Assembly: GCA_001916965.1 (NCBI GenBank)
Contig: MNTL01000078.1
Location: 1 to 51,805, forward strand
Length of the DNA stretch: 51,805 bases
Direction: 5' to 3'
From: Roseburia sp. CAG:10041_57
Lineage (GTDB): Bacteria > Bacillota > Clostridia > Lachnospirales > Lachnospiraceae
Positions 34,416 to 43,154 of the stretch are shown here, one piece after another. Numbering within the stretch: position 1 is the stretch's first letter; every line of letters starts with the position of its first letter. The position numbers and the translations under genes are program-made. Under the pieces are notes generated by a model. It saw only the letters and a list, made by a program, of their open reading frames with translations, had not been told where the DNA came from and did not search any database.

Positions 34416-34775
34416 ATGAAATATGAAAGAATACTGGCGCTGTTAAAATGTCTGCTGGGGGCTTATGTGATAACGGGACTGCTGCTTTTGCTTACTGCGG
34501 GGCTGCTCTATAAGTGTGATCTGAGTGAAAGGATGGTAGATATTGCGATTATTGCAATCTATGTCATTTCCTCACTCCTGGCGGGATTATTCTATTCCAA
34601 GGGAGCAAAAAGCAGAAGATTCCTGTGGGGAATGGGAGCAGGTGTGGCATATTTCCTTATTATATGTGTATTGTCGATTGCTATGGAGCCGGATTTTGCG
34701 CCTGTATCCAATTCAAGTATTACAACATTACTTATCTGCCTCGGCAGTGGCATGCTGGGCGGGATGCTGGGTTAA
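34416..34775 (+). CDS. TIGR04086 family membrane protein
   Basis: The 119-residue protein has four predicted membrane helices (about 9-31, 40-61, 68-86, 98-119) and matches my recollection of TIGR04086, a family confined to Firmicutes and often found next to secDF/yajC or SCIFF genes. The function is unknown. CAGGGGG precedes the ATG. Its place, directly upstream of scfA-scfB-secDF, is the family's usual neighbourhood. Confidence 0.75.
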   Translation: MKYERILALLKCLLGAYVITGLLLLLTAGLLYKCDLSERMVDIAIIAIYVISSLLAGLFYSKGAKSRRFLWGMGAGVAYFLIICVLSIAMEPDFAPVSNSSITTLLICLGSGMLGGMLG

Positions 34776-34805
34776 GTAAAAAAATATGAGAAAAGTACTT
34801 TTCGA

Positions 34806-34827
34806 TATGAAAAATATATGCTATACT
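34806..34827 (+). promoter_or_regulatory. Candidate scfA promoter
   Basis: An extended -10, TGC-TATACT (-10 at 34822-34827), lies 53 bases before the scfA start. No good -35 is found at 17 bases, which an extended -10 can tolerate. Confidence 0.4.
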
Positions 34828-34880
34828 ACATTAAGTATAAATTCGGTCGTTGAGACACACAATGATAGGAGGCTTTATTT

Positions 34881-35024
34881 ATGAAGCATATTAAGACTTT
34901 AAACACTAGAGATTACAAGGAATCCATGAAGAAGGGCGGATGTGGCGAGTGCCAGACATCATGTCAGTCAGCATGTAAGACATCCTGTACAGTAGGTAAT
35001 CAGAGCTGCGAACAGACTAAATAA
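34881..35024 (+). CDS. scfA: Six-cysteine ranthipeptide precursor SCIFF
   Basis: This 47-residue peptide is MKHIKTLNTRDYKESMKKGG followed by a core with six cysteines (C21, C24, C28, C32, C36, C43) in 23 residues. It is the SCIFF precursor, nearly universal in Clostridia, in which the maturase installs a thioether link between a Cys and a Thr. The leader half (KHIKTLNT) is the conserved recognition part. It is too short for most gene finders. AGGAGG lies 8 bases before the ATG. A hairpin and the maturase gene scfB follow. The biological role of the mature peptide is not known to me. Confidence 0.95.
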   Translation: MKHIKTLNTRDYKESMKKGGCGECQTSCQSACKTSCTVGNQSCEQTK

Positions 35025-35056
35025 GTTCCAGTATAAAGAATCGCAATAACAGATGA

Positions 35057-35087
35057 AATAAGCAGCGATGATGAGTCGCTGCTTATT
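35057..35087 (+). terminator. Hairpin between scfA and scfB (attenuator)
   Basis: AATAAGCAGCGA (35057-35068) pairs perfectly with TCGCTGCTTATT (35076-35087). It lacks a long T run. It should end part of the scfA transcripts, making more peptide than maturase. Confidence 0.65.
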
Positions 35088-35142
35088 GTGCGTAACTAAG
35101 GGATATAGGAAACGCATACCTGGTAGGAAAGGAAAGAAAGAA

Positions 35143-36531
35143 TTGATACATCAGTATAAAAATAACGGATTCAATATCGTATTGGATGTGAACAGCGGTG
35201 CCGTTCACGTGGTTGATGATGTTGTTTATGACGTAATTGCTTCTATGGTGGAGAATCATATGGAGCAGGATACCTGTGATGCAGCTTATGATAAGCTGGC
35301 AGCTTCCAATATGCCATATGATCAGGCACAGATTAAGGAAGCATTAGAAGAGATATACGAATTAAAAGATGCCCAGATGCTCTTTACAGACGATATCTAT
35401 GAGAAGAGCATTGAAGCTTTCAAAAATAGAGAGACTGTTGTCAAGGCGCTGTGCTTACATATTGCACATGATTGTAATCTTGCCTGCAAGTACTGTTTTG
35501 CAGAGGAAGGTGAATACCATGGCAGAAGAGCACTGATGAGTTTTGAAGTAGGTAAGAAGGCACTGGATTTCCTGGTAGCCAATTCAGGTAACAGAGTGAA
35601 TCTGGAAGTAGATTTCTTCGGTGGAGAACCACTGATGAACTGGCAGGTAGTAAAAGACCTGGTCGCTTACGGAAGAAGTCTTGAAGAGCCACATCATAAG
35701 AAGTTCCGTTTTACACTGACTACAAATGGTGTACTTCTTAACGATGAGATTCTTGAGTTTGCCAATAAGGAAATGGGCAATATCGTATTAAGTATAGACG
35801 GAAGGAAAGACATCCATGATATGATGCGTCCTTTCAGAGGCGGACAGGGAAGCTATGACATGATCGTTCCCAAGTTCCAGAAGGTAGCAGAGAGCCGTAA
35901 CCAGACCAATTATTATGTACGTGGAACATTTACACGTCATAATCTGGATTTTGCAGAGGATGTCTGTCACCTTGCAGATCTGGGATTCAAGCAGATCTCT
36001 GTAGAACCGGTAGTAGCACCTCCTACAGAAGAATACGCTTTACAGGAAGAAGATATTCCACAGCTCCTTGCAGAATATGACAAGCTTGCAGCTGAAATGC
36101 TCAGACGTCATAAGGAAGGAAAAGATTTCAATTTCTTCCATTTTATGATAGATTTACAAGGTGGACCATGCGTATACAAACGTTTATCCGGCTGTGGTTC
36201 GGGAACGGAGTATCTGGCAGTGACTCCATGGGGGGATTTCTATCCATGCCATCAGTTCGTTGGTAATGAGGATTTCCTGATGGGTAACGTAGATACAGGT
36301 ATTACCAATACTAAAATACGCGATGAATTCAAATGCTGTAACGTATATTCCAAAGAAAAATGTAAGAACTGCTTTGCAAAATTCTATTGCAGCGGAGGAT
36401 GCGCAGCCAATTCTTATAATTTCCATGGAAATATTCATGATGCTTATGATCTGGGATGTGAATTACAGAAGAAGCGTGTGGAATGTGCCATCATGCTTAA
36501 AGCAGCATTAGCAGCAGAAGAAGAGGACTAA
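35143..36531 (+). CDS. scfB: SCIFF radical SAM maturase
   Basis: The 462-residue radical SAM enzyme forms the thioether bond in SCIFF. The N-terminal ~100 residues (IHQYKNNGFNIVLDVNSGAVHVVDD...) are the peptide-recognition part. The radical SAM domain follows with C111-NLA-C115-KY-C118, then FFGGEPLMNW and TLTTNGVLL. A SPASM domain with many cysteines for two further [4Fe-4S] clusters ends the protein (GPCVYKRLSGCGSG, YPCHQF, CKNCFAKFYCSGGCAAN, LGCELQ). I chose the TTG at 35143, which fits the family N-terminus and has GGAAAGGAAAG upstream; the ATG at 35068 lies in the hairpin. It is co-transcribed with scfA. Confidence 0.95.
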   Translation: MIHQYKNNGFNIVLDVNSGAVHVVDDVVYDVIASMVENHMEQDTCDAAYDKLAASNMPYDQAQIKEALEEIYELKDAQMLFTDDIYEKSIEAFKNRETVVKALCLHIAHDCNLACKYCFAEEGEYHGRRALMSFEVGKKALDFLVANSGNRVNLEVDFFGGEPLMNWQVVKDLVAYGRSLEEPHHKKFRFTLTTNGVLLNDEILEFANKEMGNIVLSIDGRKDIHDMMRPFRGGQGSYDMIVPKFQKVAESRNQTNYYVRGTFTRHNLDFAEDVCHLADLGFKQISVEPVVAPPTEEYALQEEDIPQLLAEYDKLAAEMLRRHKEGKDFNFFHFMIDLQGGPCVYKRLSGCGSGTEYLAVTPWGDFYPCHQFVGNEDFLMGNVDTGITNTKIRDEFKCCNVYSKEKCKNCFAKFYCSGGCAANSYNFHGNIHDAYDLGCELQKKRVECAIMLKAALAAEEED

Positions 36532-36572
36532 AGGCGGGGTCAACACCGACTAAGCAAAGGAGATTATAGATA

Positions 36573-38819
36573 ATGAAAAAGAGCAAAGCCATAATTACGT
36601 TAGTTGTAACATTGCTCGTCACAGCTGCACTGGGGTATGTTGCAATCTGCGGTATCGGTTCAGAGAAAGCCGGTGCTGCATCACAGATTAAGCAGGGACT
36701 TGATCTGGCAGGTGGTGTCAGCATTACTTATCAGGTAGTAGGAGACGAAGATCCTTCTGATGAGGATATGAGCGATACTGTGTATAAGCTGCAGAAAAGA
36801 GTAGAGACTTACAGTACAGAAGCATTGGTATACAGAGAAGGTTCAGACAGAATCAACATCGAAATTCCGGGTGTATCTGATGCAGATGCAATCCTTGAAG
36901 ATCTGGGAAGACCAGGTGCATTGTACTTTATCGCACAGACTGACAGCGAAGGAAATGCCAACTATACATATACAGGCAATGGTGCGACAGGTTATACATT
37001 AAACAAGACTATCGCTGAATTACAGGAAGATGGAAGCATAGTATTGAGTGGTACGGATGTTTCCTCTGCACAGGGTGGTTCTGCACAGGATAAGCTTGGC
37101 AACAGCCAGTTCGTAGTTTCGCTTACTTTTACAGATGCAGGAACCAAGGCATTTGCAGATGCTACAACCAAGGCATATGCTTCCGGTGAAAGCATCGGTA
37201 TCTATTATGACCAGGATTTCATCAGCGTACCCCGTGTACAGGCTGCCATTACAGATGGACAGGCACAGATTACAGGTATGGAGAGCTTCGAGGAAGCTGA
37301 TAAGCTGGCAAGCCAGATCCGTATCGGTGGACTGAAGCTGGAACTGGAAGAATTACGTTCCAATGTTGTAGGTGCACAGCTTGGTTCAGAAGCAGTTAAG
37401 ACCAGTCTTGAAGCAGGTGCTATCGGACTTGCACTGGTTGTTATCTTTATGATTGCTGTATATCTGATTCCTGGACTTGCATCTTCCATCGCATTGATCA
37501 TTTATACGATTCTGGTAGTATTATGTTTAAATATGTTTGAAATCACACTGACATTACCGGGTATTGCAGGTATTATCCTGTCAATCGGTATGGCAGTTGA
37601 TGCAAATGTTATCATCTTCGCACGTATCAGAGAAGAGATTGCATCCGGAAAGACAGTACGTTCTGCTATTGATGTAGGGTTTAAGAAAGCACTGTCTGCT
37701 ATCGTAGACGGTAACGTCACAACGTTGATCGCTGCACTGGTTCTTGGACTGAAGGGATCGGGTACAGTTAAGGGATTTGCCCAGACACTGGCACTTGGTA
37801 TCGTTCTTTCCATGTTTACAGCACTTGTTATTACAAGAATGATTCTGAAAGCACTCTATGCAGTCGGCTTAAAGGATGAGAAGTTCTATGGAAAAGCCAA
37901 GGACAGAAAGACAGTGGACTTCCTGGCAAAGAAGAAGATATTCTTTACAATTTCTTTGGTTATGATTATCGGTGGATTTGTATGCATGGGCGTAAATAAG
38001 GGAACATCAGGAACAGCCCTGAACTACAGCCTTGATTTCGTGGGTGGTACATCTACAAATGTTACATTTAATGAAGATATGGATCTGGCGGATCTGGATT
38101 CTCAGGTAGTGCCTGTAATCGAGAAGATTACCAAAGATGCCAATGTACAGGTTCAGAAGGTTGCAGGAGGCAATCAGGTTATCTTCAAGACCAGAACACT
38201 GGATGTAGAAGAGAGACAGGCATTAACAGAAGCGTTAGTAGAGAACTTCGGTGTAAATTCTGATCTGATTACTGCTGAGACAATCAGTTCAACGATCAGT
38301 TCTGAAATGAGAAGTGATGCAATCGTAGCTGTAGTAATCGCAGCAATCTGCATGCTGTTATATATCTGGTTCAGATTCAAGGATATTCGTTTTGCAACAA
38401 GTTCTGTAGCTGCATTGATCCATGATGTACTGGTAGTGCTTGCATTCTACGCAGTAGCAAGAGTATCTGTGGGCAGCACATTCATTGCCTGCATGCTGAC
38501 TATCGTAGGTTACTCTATCAATGCAACAATCGTTATCTTTGACCGTATCAGAGAGAACCTTGGTGCTATGACCAAGAAGGATGATCTGGAACAACTCGTA
38601 AACAGAAGTATCAGCCAGACATTATCAAGAAGTATCTTTACTTCCCTGACAACCTTCTTCATGGTAGCTGCACTGTTCGTATTAGGAGTATCTTCTATCC
38701 GTGAATTTGCATTACCTCTGATGGTTGGTATCGTATGCGGTACTTATTCATCTGTATGCATCACAGGTGCACTGTGGTATGTACTTCGTACCAAGATCGG
38801 TACTAAGAAGAATAAATAA
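36573..38819 (+). CDS. secDF: Fused protein translocase subunit SecDF
   Basis: The 748-residue protein joins SecD (about 1-430) and SecF (about 450-748), as in Bacillus. It uses the proton gradient to help pull proteins through SecYEG. The SecD half has an N-terminal helix, QGLDLAGGVSITYQV, a periplasmic-type domain and six membrane helices with GIAGIILSIGMAVDANVIIF. The SecF half has LDFVGGTSTNV, a second loop domain, and GYSINATIVIFDRIRE. AAAGGAG lies before the ATG. It follows scfB by 41 bases; scfAB next to secDF is a common order in Clostridia. A long inverted repeat follows. Confidence 0.95.
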   Translation: MKKSKAIITLVVTLLVTAALGYVAICGIGSEKAGAASQIKQGLDLAGGVSITYQVVGDEDPSDEDMSDTVYKLQKRVETYSTEALVYREGSDRINIEIPGVSDADAILEDLGRPGALYFIAQTDSEGNANYTYTGNGATGYTLNKTIAELQEDGSIVLSGTDVSSAQGGSAQDKLGNSQFVVSLTFTDAGTKAFADATTKAYASGESIGIYYDQDFISVPRVQAAITDGQAQITGMESFEEADKLASQIRIGGLKLELEELRSNVVGAQLGSEAVKTSLEAGAIGLALVVIFMIAVYLIPGLASSIALIIYTILVVLCLNMFEITLTLPGIAGIILSIGMAVDANVIIFARIREEIASGKTVRSAIDVGFKKALSAIVDGNVTTLIAALVLGLKGSGTVKGFAQTLALGIVLSMFTALVITRMILKALYAVGLKDEKFYGKAKDRKTVDFLAKKKIFFTISLVMIIGGFVCMGVNKGTSGTALNYSLDFVGGTSTNVTFNEDMDLADLDSQVVPVIEKITKDANVQVQKVAGGNQVIFKTRTLDVEERQALTEALVENFGVNSDLITAETISSTISSEMRSDAIVAVVIAAICMLLYIWFRFKDIRFATSSVAALIHDVLVVLAFYAVARVSVGSTFIACMLTIVGYSINATIVIFDRIRENLGAMTKKDDLEQLVNRSISQTLSRSIFTSLTTFFMVAALFVLGVSSIREFALPLMVGIVCGTYSSVCITGALWYVLRTKIGTKKNK

Positions 38820-38825
38820 TGGGAC

Positions 38826-38982
38826 GAATTGTACAGAATTAGCAATGCAACGCAGACCCGCTCTCGCTACGTGAAAAACGTAGTGGTCACATAAAGCGCT
38901 ATTGGAAGCTTCGCTTCCATACCGCTTAAGTGCCAACGTTTTTCAAGTGTCTGCTTATGCATTTGCTAAATCTGTACAATTC
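38826..38982. repeat. 157-bp imperfect inverted repeat
   Basis: The outer arms begin GAATTGTACAGA and end with its complement (TCTGTACAATTC, 38971-38982). Inner matches include TTAGCAA, GCAGAC, GAAAAACGT and CAC-TAA-GCG, and the centre is TGGAAGC-TTC-GCTTCCA. The two arms differ by a few indels. It contains no ORF. It may be a terminator after secDF, a non-autonomous transposon-like (MITE) element, or a structured RNA. Confidence 0.7.
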
Positions 38983-39035
38983 TGTAACCAACAGGACGTT
39001 TCACAATTATACAATGATATACATGAGAGAAATAG

Positions 39036-39059
39036 GGCTGTCCGGGATTGAGGACAGCC
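39036..39059 (+). terminator. Small hairpin before the TraX gene
   Basis: GGCTGTCC (39036-39043) pairs with GGACAGCC (39052-39059), followed by TGTTCTGTT. It lies 25 bases before the traX-like start and could be a weak terminator or attenuator. Confidence 0.5.
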
Positions 39060-39083
39060 TGTTCTGTTATAGGGAAGGAAATT

Positions 39084-39767
39084 ATGAAAATGCGATGGAA
39101 TGGTTTAACCTCATCTGATTTGAAATGGATAGCGATTATATCTATGTTGGTGGATCACTTTGCAGTGGCAATCTATGCAAATATGGCGGATTATCAGTTT
39201 GATATATATAGGGTTATGCGTGGAATCGGACGGATTGCATTTCCAATTTACTGTTTTTTACTGGTAGAAGGATTCTGCCACACGCATGATGTGAAGCGAT
39301 ACATCAGCAGATGCTTTCTCTTTGCGGTGATTTCAGAGGTCCCCTTTGATCTGGCTGTACATGGAGCTTGGGTTTATCCGGAAGGACAGAATGTATTTTT
39401 TACATTGGCGATAGGGCTGTGTACCTTATATGCGATATCTGTGTGTGAACGAAGGGGAATGAGTATCATTTCATCTGCGCTGTGTGTTCTCACCGGAGCA
39501 GGGATAGCGCAGCTTCTTGAAACGGATTATCACTACATGGGTGTGCTATGCATTGTTCTATTCTATTATCTGCAACGATTTGATAAAGTACAACGAACAG
39601 TTCTCGGGGCGGTTATGGTAGGCGTTGCAGAACCCAAAGCAGCTATAGCATTTCTTCCCATATATCTGTATAATGGAGAAAGAGGAATGAAACTGAAATA
39701 TTTCTTCTACTGGGTATATCCGGTACATCTGCTGGTATTGGGGTTGATTAGGGTGATGTTGTATTAG
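39084..39767 (+). CDS. TraX family membrane protein
   Basis: The 227-residue polytopic membrane protein (about six to seven helices) matches the TraX family: LTSSDLKWIAIISMLVDHFAVAIY near the N-terminus, RGIGRIAFPIYCFLLVEGF, and a C-terminal YWVYPVHLLVLGLIR. The F-plasmid TraX acetylates pilin; the chromosomal copies of Firmicutes are acyltransferase-3-like proteins of unknown target. No conjugation genes are nearby. I chose the ATG at 39084 with GGGAAGGA upstream; an in-frame TTG/ATG at 39048 is inside the hairpin region. Confidence 0.85.
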   Translation: MKMRWNGLTSSDLKWIAIISMLVDHFAVAIYANMADYQFDIYRVMRGIGRIAFPIYCFLLVEGFCHTHDVKRYISRCFLFAVISEVPFDLAVHGAWVYPEGQNVFFTLAIGLCTLYAISVCERRGMSIISSALCVLTGAGIAQLLETDYHYMGVLCIVLFYYLQRFDKVQRTVLGAVMVGVAEPKAAIAFLPIYLYNGERGMKLKYFFYWVYPVHLLVLGLIRVMLY

Positions 39768-39826
39768 AAACACTATTATTGCAATCTGCTTTAAAGTAAC
39801 AATGAACCCAGAAAGGAAAACATTAC

Positions 39827-40432
39827 ATGGCACTTGAGAATAAGTTGGGGATTACTGATTCTGCCCAGTTAGCACGTGAAGAAGAGAAAATCAGCAAGGC
39901 GAAGGCAAAGGAATTATTTGAATCTGGTATTTTGGATTCTTTACATCCTGGAACATATGTAACACTTGCCAGGATTCATGAATTTTTGTTTGACGAAATA
40001 TATGATTTTGCAGGCAAAATGCGAACTGTAAACATTGCAAAAGGAAATTTCCGCTTTGCACCGCTGATGTACTTGCGGGTATCTCTTGAAAACATAGATA
40101 AAATGCCGCAATCTTCATATGATGAAATCATAGAAAAGTATGTGGAAATGAATATTGCACATCCTTTCAGGGAAGGAAATGGGCGCAGTATGCGTATCTG
40201 GCTGGACCTGATTCTAAAGAAAGAAATTCATCAAGTCATTGACTGGAGCAAGGTAGATAAAGAAGATTATCTGCTTGCCATGGAGCGCAGCCCAATCAGA
40301 GATATTGAAATAAAGCACGTATTAAAGCAGGCATTGACCGATGAAATTAATAGCCGGGAAATCTATATGAAGGGTATTGATACCAGCTATTATTATGAGG
40401 GGTATGTCACATACAAAACAGAAGAATTGTAA
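39827..40432 (+). CDS. Class III Fic family protein (AMP transferase)
   Basis: The 201-residue Fic protein has the full active-site motif H112-PFREGNGR-120, with GKMRTVNIAKGNFRFAP as the flap. Fic enzymes attach AMP (or a related group) to a hydroxyl of a target protein. Near the C-terminus the sequence S187-YYY-E191-G192 fits the inhibitory helix motif [ST]xxxE[GN], as in Neisseria Fic, so this is a class III enzyme that inhibits itself and needs no separate antitoxin; none is seen next to it. AAAGGA precedes the ATG. It is directly upstream of the CRISPR-Cas operon but separated by a hairpin and a promoter. Confidence 0.9.
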   Translation: MALENKLGITDSAQLAREEEKISKAKAKELFESGILDSLHPGTYVTLARIHEFLFDEIYDFAGKMRTVNIAKGNFRFAPLMYLRVSLENIDKMPQSSYDEIIEKYVEMNIAHPFREGNGRSMRIWLDLILKKEIHQVIDWSKVDKEDYLLAMERSPIRDIEIKHVLKQALTDEINSREIYMKGIDTSYYYEGYVTYKTEEL

Positions 40433-40437
40433 TAGGA

Positions 40438-40463
40438 TAGGCGCAGGGTAATACCTGCGCCTA
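40438..40463 (+). terminator. Hairpin after fic
   Basis: TAGGCGCAGG (40438-40447) pairs perfectly with CCTGCGCCTA (40454-40463). A T run is lacking. It probably ends the fic transcript. The rest of the gap to 40604 is very AT-rich. Confidence 0.65.
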
Positions 40464-40604
40464 CATCTTATGTTACGGTTCTAGTTAGGAATAAAATAAT
40501 ATTATTATTTCAAAACAACTTTATTTGTTATGGTTTTGTGTATTCATATTATCATCTTTTTTTTATAAAAACAATGGAAACAATCAAATAATATTATTTT
40601 ATTA

Positions 40605-40633
40605 TTGACAATAAAATATTATAATAATACAAT
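40605..40633 (+). promoter_or_regulatory. Promoter of the cas operon
   Basis: TTGACA (40605-40610) and TACAAT (40628-40633) are 17 bases apart, 31 bases before the cas6 start, in an AT-rich region. Confidence 0.75.
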
Positions 40634-40664
40634 AGAATTATAACAATAAAGGAGATGAAATGTT

Positions 40665-41372
40665 ATGAGCGAGTCAATTTTGGTATACAACTTGAATTGT
40701 AAAGCATATTTGCTGCAAAATATAGAATTGATTAATATGTTAAAGGAAATCTCTCATATGGTAGATGTCGCTTTATGCAGGACAGATACAATGAGAGTGT
40801 TTCATGAGAAGAATCAATTTAAGAATTATTCTATATCTGGATTTAAAGAAATTGAGAGTGATAAAAAATATAAGGAAGGTAAGATATATTCCTTTGCCGT
40901 ACGGTGTATCAACAAAGAGTTTGCCGAGTTCCTGTGCAGGCAGTTACCTAAGTCAGACACGAATACTTTGAAAGGACTGGTATGTGAGTACAAAGTAATA
41001 CCGCATATGTACATAGACAGGCTATACACTGTGACTCCGGCAGTCGTTCAGATTCAGGAGGGGGGCTATTGGAGAAATAAGATAGCAATTGATGAGTATG
41101 AGAGATTGCTATTTGAAAACAGTGTTAAAAAATATAACAGTATAACAGGAGATAGGCTGGACGAAAACTTTAAACTGTATGATACGATTACTTTTTTAAA
41201 TAAAGTACCCATTAAAACAAATTACAAATCAATTCAACTGCTTGGAGACAAAATAGAAATGACGATCAACAGTGATGAGCGGGCACAAGCGGTTGCATAT
41301 ATGCTTCTTGGCACAGGAATGTTGTTAAAAAATTCACGAGGATATGGATTTGTTAATTACAGAACTCAATAG
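40665..41372 (+). CDS. cas6: CRISPR endoribonuclease Cas6
   Basis: The 235-residue RAMP protein cuts the CRISPR transcript within each repeat, which should leave an 8-base ATTGAAAC handle on crRNAs. It has the double ferredoxin-like layout and the C-terminal glycine-rich loop GTGMLLKNSRGYGF (about 217-230). GGAGATG lies 8-14 bases before the ATG. It opens the cas operon with cas8b 18 bases downstream. Type I-B context supports a Cas6b. Other ATGs just upstream are out of frame or closed by stops. Confidence 0.93.
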   Translation: MSESILVYNLNCKAYLLQNIELINMLKEISHMVDVALCRTDTMRVFHEKNQFKNYSISGFKEIESDKKYKEGKIYSFAVRCINKEFAEFLCRQLPKSDTNTLKGLVCEYKVIPHMYIDRLYTVTPAVVQIQEGGYWRNKIAIDEYERLLFENSVKKYNSITGDRLDENFKLYDTITFLNKVPIKTNYKSIQLLGDKIEMTINSDERAQAVAYMLLGTGMLLKNSRGYGFVNYRTQ

Positions 41373-41390
41373 GAAAAGGAGGAATGTCAT

Positions 41391-43154
41391 ATGCTTGAGG
41401 CATGCTTGGAGATATTTGAGAGGCAGCCGGACATAGACAAGCTGATACTGGATACGTATGCTCCGGCAGAAGGAACTTATGTCATTATGGCTTACGAGAA
41501 TGGTCAGTTTGTACAAAAAGAATGGATTGAGGTTAAAAAAGATAAAAAGAGTGGTAAAGCATTGCTTACATACAGAGAGCGGGAGGCAATCAGCAGACCT
41601 GATTATTATTGCAAACTGGTAGATATGAATAAGCCTGTTGATCCCAAGAAGGTAATTCAGTCCAATAGTTATCTGGGATTTGTAATCAAGAAAGAGAGTC
41701 TCACGAACGGCAAGCTGACCAAAGAAATCATTACACAATATTACAATATCCTTAGAAACCCAAGAATTAAATATACGAAGAAACAGGATATTGCATTGTA
41801 TGATGCAGTTGAGGAGCAAATTGATCCTGTTAATTATGAAAATATTGACATTGTGGAACAATGGATCAATAAAAATATTTTCTCATTTACAGATAAAGTA
41901 GCAGGAAAAGACTACCTGAAGATATTTTTTCAAATGGATCATGCAGACTATGAAACAGAGGGAAAACGCTATTATATTCCAAATATTTATAACAAAAATG
42001 ATTATAATGTAAAATCGGCAGATGGAGTATATGGATTACCTAATAATAATATGGGACTTAATGCCAAGAAGCCGTATCTGGATCATAAGGACAGAAAATG
42101 CCGCCTGCCGATTATGGAAAATTCAGATAAGGTAATGTGCAAAAAGAAATTTTTTGATTATCTTATGAATCTGGCATCAGAGCGAAGGTACAATGTTTAT
42201 CTTCCAATAGACTCTGAGAAAAAAATCACAGCATGCAAAGATGATGATGAAAATGGAATACCGAATGGTTTTACCGGCTATAAGCTGAGATTAAAAAAAG
42301 AAAAGAATGAGGCTGCAATTATAGATGCGGATTACGTGATGGATTATAGAGACTTGCTTGATAGAGGCTTCTATATGCAGAATCTTGTTGAAGTACCTGA
42401 AAAATATCTGGAGGACGTGCGATATGGAGAAATATCCAAGCGAGACACGGTTAGAAAACTGGTTGATGAAGTGTTTTTCTCCAAATATTATTTGAAAAAT
42501 ATATATACAGAACCTAAGGATATGAAGGGAATCAAGGATTCTGGTATAAGGAAAGGATTGCTGCTATACAGAGATGCATACACAGAATGGTTGGACAAAG
42601 GAAATGACGAAGCAGATCTGATAAAAGTAGTAAAGCAGTCAGGAGATATGCTGATACATAATGCGATTGAAAATGATTATATGATCAAGGTGATGCATCA
42701 GTTCAACTTAAAATGGTCATTGCTGGAGTATTTTCAGGAAAGTGAGGGAACAATGAAAAACAAACTTACAACAATCAGACAGGAATTAAAGAGAAAAATG
42801 GATGCTGACATACTGCAGGATATAGAGTCAGATGAAGAATATTCCTATGCAGCAGGGCAGATGCTTGGTTATTTGATTGGCTTAAATAAAAGCAGCAAGA
42901 AGACTTTTTCGCTTGGAAACCGATATCTGGCATTAAATAAGGATGCACAGTTAAAAGAACAGCTTAGACAGTTATTTATGCGATATGATCATGATGAAGA
43001 TATGTATAAATATAAAAAGCGTGTCGGTAATTTACTGGCTATGATTCTGGCATATGATGTGGAACTGGCAATCAATCATGATCTGATGTTAGCGGGCTAT
43101 GTATCAAATGGTATTATCTATGAGAAGAAACAGGAGGAAAAAGCAGATGAATAA
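41391..43154 (+). CDS. cas8b: Cascade large subunit Cas8b (Csh1-like)
   Basis: The 587-residue protein starts MLEACLEIFERQPDIDKLIL and has the size and position of the type I-B large subunit, which recognises the PAM and recruits Cas3. I see no zinc finger that is strongly conserved. The strongest evidence is its place between cas6 and cas7 and general likeness to Csh1 (TIGR02591-type). AAAGGAGG lies 8 bases before the ATG. Its end overlaps cas7 by 8 bases. Confidence 0.85.
   Translation: MLEACLEIFERQPDIDKLILDTYAPAEGTYVIMAYENGQFVQKEWIEVKKDKKSGKALLTYREREAISRPDYYCKLVDMNKPVDPKKVIQSNSYLGFVIKKESLTNGKLTKEIITQYYNILRNPRIKYTKKQDIALYDAVEEQIDPVNYENIDIVEQWINKNIFSFTDKVAGKDYLKIFFQMDHADYETEGKRYYIPNIYNKNDYNVKSADGVYGLPNNNMGLNAKKPYLDHKDRKCRLPIMENSDKVMCKKKFFDYLMNLASERRYNVYLPIDSEKKITACKDDDENGIPNGFTGYKLRLKKEKNEAAIIDADYVMDYRDLLDRGFYMQNLVEVPEKYLEDVRYGEISKRDTVRKLVDEVFFSKYYLKNIYTEPKDMKGIKDSGIRKGLLLYRDAYTEWLDKGNDEADLIKVVKQSGDMLIHNAIENDYMIKVMHQFNLKWSLLEYFQESEGTMKNKLTTIRQELKRKMDADILQDIESDEEYSYAAGQMLGYLIGLNKSSKKTFSLGNRYLALNKDAQLKEQLRQLFMRYDHDEDMYKYKKRVGNLLAMILAYDVELAINHDLMLAGYVSNGIIYEKKQEEKADE

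Noticed and set aside
40433..40664. A toxin-antitoxin partner for Fic in the gap before cas6
   Set aside because: The gap holds only a hairpin, AT-rich DNA and a promoter; the Fic protein has its own inhibitory motif.
43099..43146. Longer N-terminus for Cas7 from the ATG at 43099
   Set aside because: It lies within cas8b, has no ribosome binding site, and the ATG at 43147 has AGGAGG and matches the Cas7 N-terminus.
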